Part shown: piece after piece, positions 7,761 to 10,946 of the stretch
Layout: each line of letters starts with the position of its first letter
How positions within the stretch are numbered: the stretch's first letter is position 1
From: Desulfobulbaceae bacterium UBA5173
Lineage (GTDB): Bacteria > Desulfobacterota > Desulfobulbia > Desulfobulbales > Desulfobulbaceae
DNA length: 10,946 bases
Direction: 5' to 3'
Assembly: GCA_002413355.1 (NCBI GenBank)
Contig: DHWV01000033.1
Location: forward strand, 18,589-29,534
The notes under the pieces: generated by a model
Told to the model about the DNA's origin: nothing
Database searches by the model: none
Seen by the model: only the letters and a program-made list of their open reading frames with translations
Program-made: the position numbers and the translations under genes

Positions 7761-9963
7761 TTTTGTACTCACCCGCCTCTTCGTCCGCAGGCTGGATGGA
7801 TAAGACCTGTCCCTGCACGTTCAGCTCGGACACGTTGCCGACCACCGGGATGGTGATCTGCATGTTGCGGCCCAAAAGAACGCGGATATGTTTTTGCTGG
7901 GCCATGCGAAAGACCATCGATAACCCGCCCCGCGACACATCCGCCAGCCTGCCCTTAAATTTTTGACCGATGGGTTTGCCTGGGGTGTCGATGACCTGAA
8001 AGTCGATCTTCCGGGAAAGGGAATATCGATCGTAACTGCGGCGGTTCAGGCCCTTACGCTGGAGCAAATCGCGGATATTGTTCGTGCGGTTGTAGAATTC
8101 GCGCAGCTTGTCCTCCAAGCCGGGAAAGGCCTCCTTCCAGCGCTCGAAACAGGCCCGTCTGAGGATGGAAATTCGGCTCTCTGTGACTGCACTGATGCTT
8201 ACCGTCCAAACTGAACTGCTGAAAAAATTTTCACCCGCCAAGTCGCCGTCGCTGAGGCTTTTAATGTATATTTTGCGGTCGTTTTTCTTGTAATAAACCC
8301 GAAGCGTGCCGTGGTTGACAAAGAACAGCTCGTCGTTCCGCTCGCCTTGACGGACAAGGATTTCCTCCGGCTCCAAGGTGCGGTTTTCCAGCTCATGGTA
8401 GATTGCGCTGAATTCCTCGGAACTCAATTCGTGGAGCAGGTTGGACCAGATGTCAAGATAGCCGCGCACCTGCACCCCGCTCTTTGCCTCTTCAATCAAT
8501 TCGGCAGACTGGATGATCTCGGCAATCGCGTTGGGATTGATTTCACTGAAGCGCTCGCGCAGCCGCTCGGCATTGAGCAAATCGCCTTCTTGGACACATT
8601 GCGTGATCAGCTCAAAGAGCTGGCGGGCCGCTGTTGCCCTGTCTCCTGACATGGCCGTGCGGATGATGCCCGCCTCACGCAGGGCAAAGGGGTTGTTCTG
8701 AGTCGGCACATCCGGCGAGAGCGTGCCGGGCCGCTTGTGCTTGCCGCCGTGGCTGATGAGCTGAATGGATTGCTCCGCCGCCCGCAGAAGCTGCTGCTCC
8801 GCTGGGCCGCCTGCCAAGCCTGAATTGGCGGCAATGACCTTCTTTAAGGTCGGCACCGCCTTGACCGAGCCGATTTTGCCCAAGCTCTGGCAGATGACCG
8901 TCTGGAGGTTCAGCGCAACCTTGCTTTTAATCAGAGCCACTTCGTCGAGCAAATCGGCAAGCGGTGCAACAAGGCTGCTGTCAGGCATGTCGCCGAGCAG
9001 GCCCACTACCAATTCGGTGAGCTGCTTCGGCACTGATCTCAGGGCCTTGAGGAAAAAGTCCTTCCCGCCGGGCGCGTCGAGTCGGCTGGCGGCCCGCAGC
9101 ACTTCGCCTTTGACCCGGATGTCCTCATGCTCCAAGAAAGGAATCACTTCAGCGAAGCAGGCTGGGCTGCCTTTCTCGCCCAGCAACCGGATGATGTTGC
9201 GGATCAAGTACCAGTCCGCCGTCTGGCGGAGGAGTTGGCAGAGACTCTTTTCCGCAGGCTGGCCGATTTCGCCGAAGAGTTTCAGCAGCGCGTCGGCATG
9301 ATCCTGGCATTGTTTGAGATTCTGCGGCTCAAGAAGAAATTCTGCAGCCGATCTGCCGAAAACCGCGAAGAGCCGTCCGGCATCATTGCCCTTTTCTTTG
9401 TCGAAAAGATATTCAACCAGCAGCAGTTCAAGCAGGGGCCGGGTGGCAAGATCGCTGATCAGCTGTTCGGCCCGTTCGCGGAGCTTTTCAGCAGCGGCAG
9501 GAAGCGCATCGGGAACCGCGAAGATGCGCAGGGCGTGCCGGGCTGAAGCGTACTTGCCCATCTCAATCTGATAGGCAGCAAAGACGGACAGAGCCGTGAT
9601 GAGCTGCCATGCCCCAACTTCGTTTTCCACTGCCGCCTTGAGGGCGGTTTCCGCCGCCGGCAGGAGCTTGTCCATCCGCTGCCACTCCTGATGCGCGATC
9701 AGCAGCTCAAACGTGTCGGTCAAATAGCAGGCCGCCTTCAGCCGCATCCTCGGATTGCCGACCCGCACTCCGGCGGCGAGCTGCTCCAGCATCCCATCCA
9801 CTGCGCGGCTGTTTTTCTCGGCCAGTAGGGTGCAAATAATTTCAGGAATGCTCTCGCCGCCATTCTCCTCCTGACAAACCTTGTTTTCGCTCTGTTGGTC
9901 AGGAGAAGTATTTGTCAGTCCGGCATCCGGTACGGAATTCGCCTGTTTCCGGTTGGCGTTCAT
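7702..9963 (-). CDS. HEAT-repeat/cyclic-nucleotide-binding/PilZ domain protein (putative c-di-GMP effector)
   Basis: 753-residue cytoplasmic protein without signal peptide or membrane segment. A polar, probably disordered N-terminus (1-38) is followed by a helical region (about 39-230) and HEAT-like repeats (about 230-405), including GEIGQPA, LGEKGSPA, LLGDMPDSS and LGKIGSVKAV turns. A second helical stretch (about 425-510) leads to a cNMP-binding fold (about 515-610) with EILVRQGERNDELFFVNHG and a GENFF phosphate cassette. The C-terminal PilZ domain (about 640-745) carries RxxxR (R642, R646) and DxSxxG (D675, S677, G680), the canonical c-di-GMP ligands. The expected role is a c-di-GMP-responsive scaffold acting through its HEAT surface; the partner and process are unknown. 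The cNMP cassette lacks the Arg that contacts the cyclic phosphate in CAP, so cAMP binding is doubtful. The stop is TAG. The ATG at 9963 has no good Shine-Dalgarno; an AGGAGGAGA at 9862-9870 is followed only by an out-of-frame ATG. Confidence 0.9.
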   Translation of the reverse strand: MNANRKQANSVPDAGLTNTSPDQQSENKVCQEENGGESIPEIICTLLAEKNSRAVDGMLEQLAAGVRVGNPRMRLKAACYLTDTFELLIAHQEWQRMDKLLPAAETALKAAVENEVGAWQLITALSVFAAYQIEMGKYASARHALRIFAVPDALPAAAEKLRERAEQLISDLATRPLLELLLVEYLFDKEKGNDAGRLFAVFGRSAAEFLLEPQNLKQCQDHADALLKLFGEIGQPAEKSLCQLLRQTADWYLIRNIIRLLGEKGSPACFAEVIPFLEHEDIRVKGEVLRAASRLDAPGGKDFFLKALRSVPKQLTELVVGLLGDMPDSSLVAPLADLLDEVALIKSKVALNLQTVICQSLGKIGSVKAVPTLKKVIAANSGLAGGPAEQQLLRAAEQSIQLISHGGKHKRPGTLSPDVPTQNNPFALREAGIIRTAMSGDRATAARQLFELITQCVQEGDLLNAERLRERFSEINPNAIAEIIQSAELIEEAKSGVQVRGYLDIWSNLLHELSSEEFSAIYHELENRTLEPEEILVRQGERNDELFFVNHGTLRVYYKKNDRKIYIKSLSDGDLAGENFFSSSVWTVSISAVTESRISILRRACFERWKEAFPGLEDKLREFYNRTNNIRDLLQRKGLNRRSYDRYSLSRKIDFQVIDTPGKPIGQKFKGRLADVSRGGLSMVFRMAQQKHIRVLLGRNMQITIPVVGNVSELNVQGQVLSIQPADEEAGEYKISLVFDDSLEQEELQTVLG

Positions 9964-10002
9964 AGGGCAGTGTCGGTTTGATGGTCGGTTGAAGCCCGAA
10001 CA

Positions 10003-10021
10003 AGCTCCGCCGCACGGAGCT
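10003..10021 (-). other. Small hairpin between maf and the PilZ-domain gene
   Basis: AGCTCCG (10003-10009) and CGGAGCT (10015-10021) form a perfect 7-bp stem with a 5-base loop. On the minus strand it lies about 60 bases after the maf stop and 40 bases before the PilZ-gene ATG. The sequence after it, TTGTTCGGGCTTC, is only weakly U-rich. It could be an inefficient terminator of maf, a leader structure of the PilZ gene, or chance. The rest of 9964-10081 holds a T7A4 tract (10058-10068) and no small gene that I can support. Confidence 0.3.
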
Positions 10022-10081
10022 GCGGAATGCAGAGCCTTTGCCTACAGGATAACATTCTTTTTTTAAAAGACCAACCCGTTT

Positions 10082-10672
10082 TTAGGGCTGCGGAGCGATG
10101 ATGCCGTGCCGAAGAAGCAGGGAAAGGCAAATGTCCAGTGGCAAGCCGATGACATTTGAGCAGGAGCCGCGTAGCTCCCTGACCAAAAACGCGCCACCTG
10201 CCTGAATGCCATAGGCCCCGGCCTTGTCAAGCGGCACGCCGGTTCTGACATAAGCGGCTAAGACTGTGTCAGGAAAATTGGCAAAAGTCACTTCGCTAAC
10301 TTCAGTGATGCCTTCCGCGCAGTTTGCTTGGAGACAGGTTAGAGCCAGGCCGGTGATGACCTGATGCGTCCGCCCTTGGAGCGAGCGCAGGATGTCCAAG
10401 GCATGATCGGCATCAACCGGCTTGCCGATAATTCGTCCGTCCAGTGTCACCACTGTGTCCGCACCGATCACCCAGCTGGCTGGATACCGCATGGCAACGG
10501 CTGCTGCTTTTTCTTTGGCCAAACGCAGGGCAAAGACGGCAGGCTATTCACCTGCCAGCCGGGTTTCGTCTATATCAGCGGGCAGAATGGTGAATTGTAG
10601 GCCCAGTTCACGAAGAAACTGCTGCCTTCGCGGCGAAGCTGAGGCGAGAATAAGGGGCTGGCATGTAAGCAT
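10082..10672 (-). pseudogene. maf: Maf nucleotide pyrophosphatase (YhdE-like) with one in-frame amber codon
   Basis: Full-length Maf frame of 196 codons plus TAA, the usual family size, interrupted only by TAG at codon 43 (10544-10546). Maf enzymes hydrolyse non-canonical or pyrimidine nucleoside triphosphates to monophosphates and are linked to septum inhibition. Before the amber codon are the ASASPRR motif (10-16) and the DIDET strand (33-37). After it, in the same frame, come LAKEKAAAV (51-59), GADTVV (70-75) with the catalytic-base Asp, IGKP (82-85), THQVITG (102-108), PLDKAGAYGIQ (147-157) and GLPLD (176-180). SPRR plus PLDKAGAYGIQ favours the YhdE (dTTP/UTP) subgroup. The amber position falls in a variable loop where many residues are tolerated. 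Either the gene is newly inactivated, the codon is read through or recoded, or it is a sequence error. A TTG at 10522 could restart translation but would lose the SPRR motif. The ATG at 10672 was chosen because the motif follows at once; it lacks a clear Shine-Dalgarno. Confidence 0.88.
10538..10556 (-). repeat. Inverted repeat around the maf amber codon
   Basis: GGCAGG (10538-10543 on plus) and CCTGCC (10551-10556) are perfect inverted repeats with a 7-base spacer, and the minus-strand TAG (10544-10546) lies at the edge of the loop. U-G wobbles can extend the stem by one pair inside and one outside. Six base pairs in GC-rich coding DNA can easily arise by chance, but the position makes it relevant to readthrough or to sequencing error. 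Confidence 0.5.
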
Positions 10673-10946
10673 GGAATAGAGATGCTGTTTTAGGTTCAGA
10701 TGCAGCGGCTGCCTGCTGAAGGCGAGGTGAAAATTCCTTTCGGCGCAGCCTGACACTTTGGAAAACAATTTTTTTGATCAATGCAGTAGAAGAGAATACA
10801 CGTTGTTTCAGCGGAGTGAAAGTTCATAATTCTTTGCAGGGATTTTGCAGCCGTGCTATGGCCTGTTAACAATAGATTACTTGCATAAGTCATTTGCAAG
10901 TAATCTTCAGCTCCATATTATTATAACCCAAGTTGTGACTTATAAC
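10673..10946. other. AT-rich non-coding stretch upstream of maf
   Basis: About 38% GC over 10741-10946 by hand count, against roughly 57% elsewhere, and no open frame with recognisable content. It would contain the maf promoter. The only clear -10-like match on the minus strand is TATAAT (complement of 10920-10925), about 250 bases before the maf start, and its -35 region would fall at or just beyond the window end. Direct repeats of TTATAAC occur at 10921-10927 and 10940-10946, and an inverted repeat is listed separately. Confidence 0.4.
10874..10906. repeat. Perfect 12-bp inverted repeat with 9-base loop
   Basis: AGATTACTTGCA (10874-10885) and TGCAAGTAATCT (10895-10906) are exact reverse complements separated by TAAGTCATT. 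The octamer ATAAGTCA (10885-10892), mostly loop, is the exact complement of TGACTTAT at 10936-10943, so the loop could pair with the flank in a pseudoknot or alternative fold. There is no U-tract next to either arm, so a simple terminator is unlikely. Candidates are a leader-RNA structure, a protein-binding site, or the end of a small mobile element. Confidence 0.7.

Noticed and set aside
8765..9301. Plus-strand open frame of 178 codons inside the HEAT/PilZ gene
   Set aside because: It is a low-complexity Ser/Ala/Arg translation with no motif, in the shadow of the well-supported minus-strand gene.
10052..10070. T7A4 tract (TCTTTTTTTAAAAGA) as a bidirectional terminator
   Set aside because: The potential stem is only A-U pairs with a 3-base loop and no GC-rich segment, too weak to support a terminator call.
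10544..10546. Selenocysteine or frameshift explanation for the maf interruption
   Set aside because: The codon is TAG, not TGA, and both halves are in the same frame with no missing or extra base, so neither mechanism applies. Pyrrolysine is also unlikely in a Maf enzyme without evidence of a pyl system.
10696..10899. Minus-strand open frame of 67 codons upstream of maf
   Set aside because: TTG start, no ribosome site, no recognisable motif, and it runs through the hairpin arms in AT-rich DNA. Probably non-coding.

Overview
The window (about 57% GC by eye, tightly packed) looks like the chromosome of a Gram-negative environmental bacterium rich in signalling proteins. A CheB-CheR-PAS fusion, PAS sensor kinases and a HEAT/cyclic-nucleotide-binding/PilZ protein together would fit Desulfobacterota (Desulfobulbales or relatives). 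This is an inference from gene style, not a demonstrated assignment. Seven protein genes fill almost the whole window. No tRNA, rRNA, CRISPR array or transposase gene was seen, and no gene-free stretch exceeds 300 bases.

Plus-strand block (start to 7760). Five genes run in one direction with almost no gaps: (1) the 3' part of a hybrid histidine kinase/response regulator, cut by the left window edge; (2) a 973-residue CheB methylesterase-CheR methyltransferase fusion with a long heptad coiled coil and PAS domains; (3) a membrane-anchored PAS histidine kinase; (4) a single-domain Rcp1-like response regulator; (5) tilS, tRNA(Ile)-lysidine synthase. Gene 3 follows gene 2 by 11 bases behind a strong Shine-Dalgarno, and genes 3/4 and 4/5 overlap by ATGA. 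The first four read as one sensory operon. Gene 3 with gene 4 is a plausible cognate pair, and the CheB-CheR fusion may act on receptors encoded elsewhere. TilS is a housekeeping enzyme attached to the end of this operon.

Minus-strand block (10672 down to 7702). A maf nucleotide pyrophosphatase gene is followed, about 118 bases later, by a 753-residue protein with an N-terminal helical region, HEAT-like repeats, a cyclic-nucleotide-binding fold and a C-terminal PilZ domain carrying both c-di-GMP-binding motifs. Its 3' end overlaps the tilS 3' end by 59 bases, tail to tail. The maf frame is intact over 196 codons except for one in-frame amber codon (TAG) at 10544-10546, which lies just inside a small inverted repeat.

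Right edge (10673-10946). This 274-base stretch is AT-rich (about 38% GC over 10741-10946 by hand count) and has no convincing gene. It carries a perfect 12-bp inverted repeat with a 9-base loop, and the loop is itself complementary to a second site near the window end. It could be a regulatory leader for maf or the edge of a small mobile element.

Most notable items: the lone amber codon in an otherwise complete maf, the HEAT-cNMP-PilZ architecture with a degenerate cyclic-nucleotide pocket, the receiverless CheB-CheR-PAS fusion between two kinases, and the structured right-edge sequence. I did not find a convincing wholly new system.
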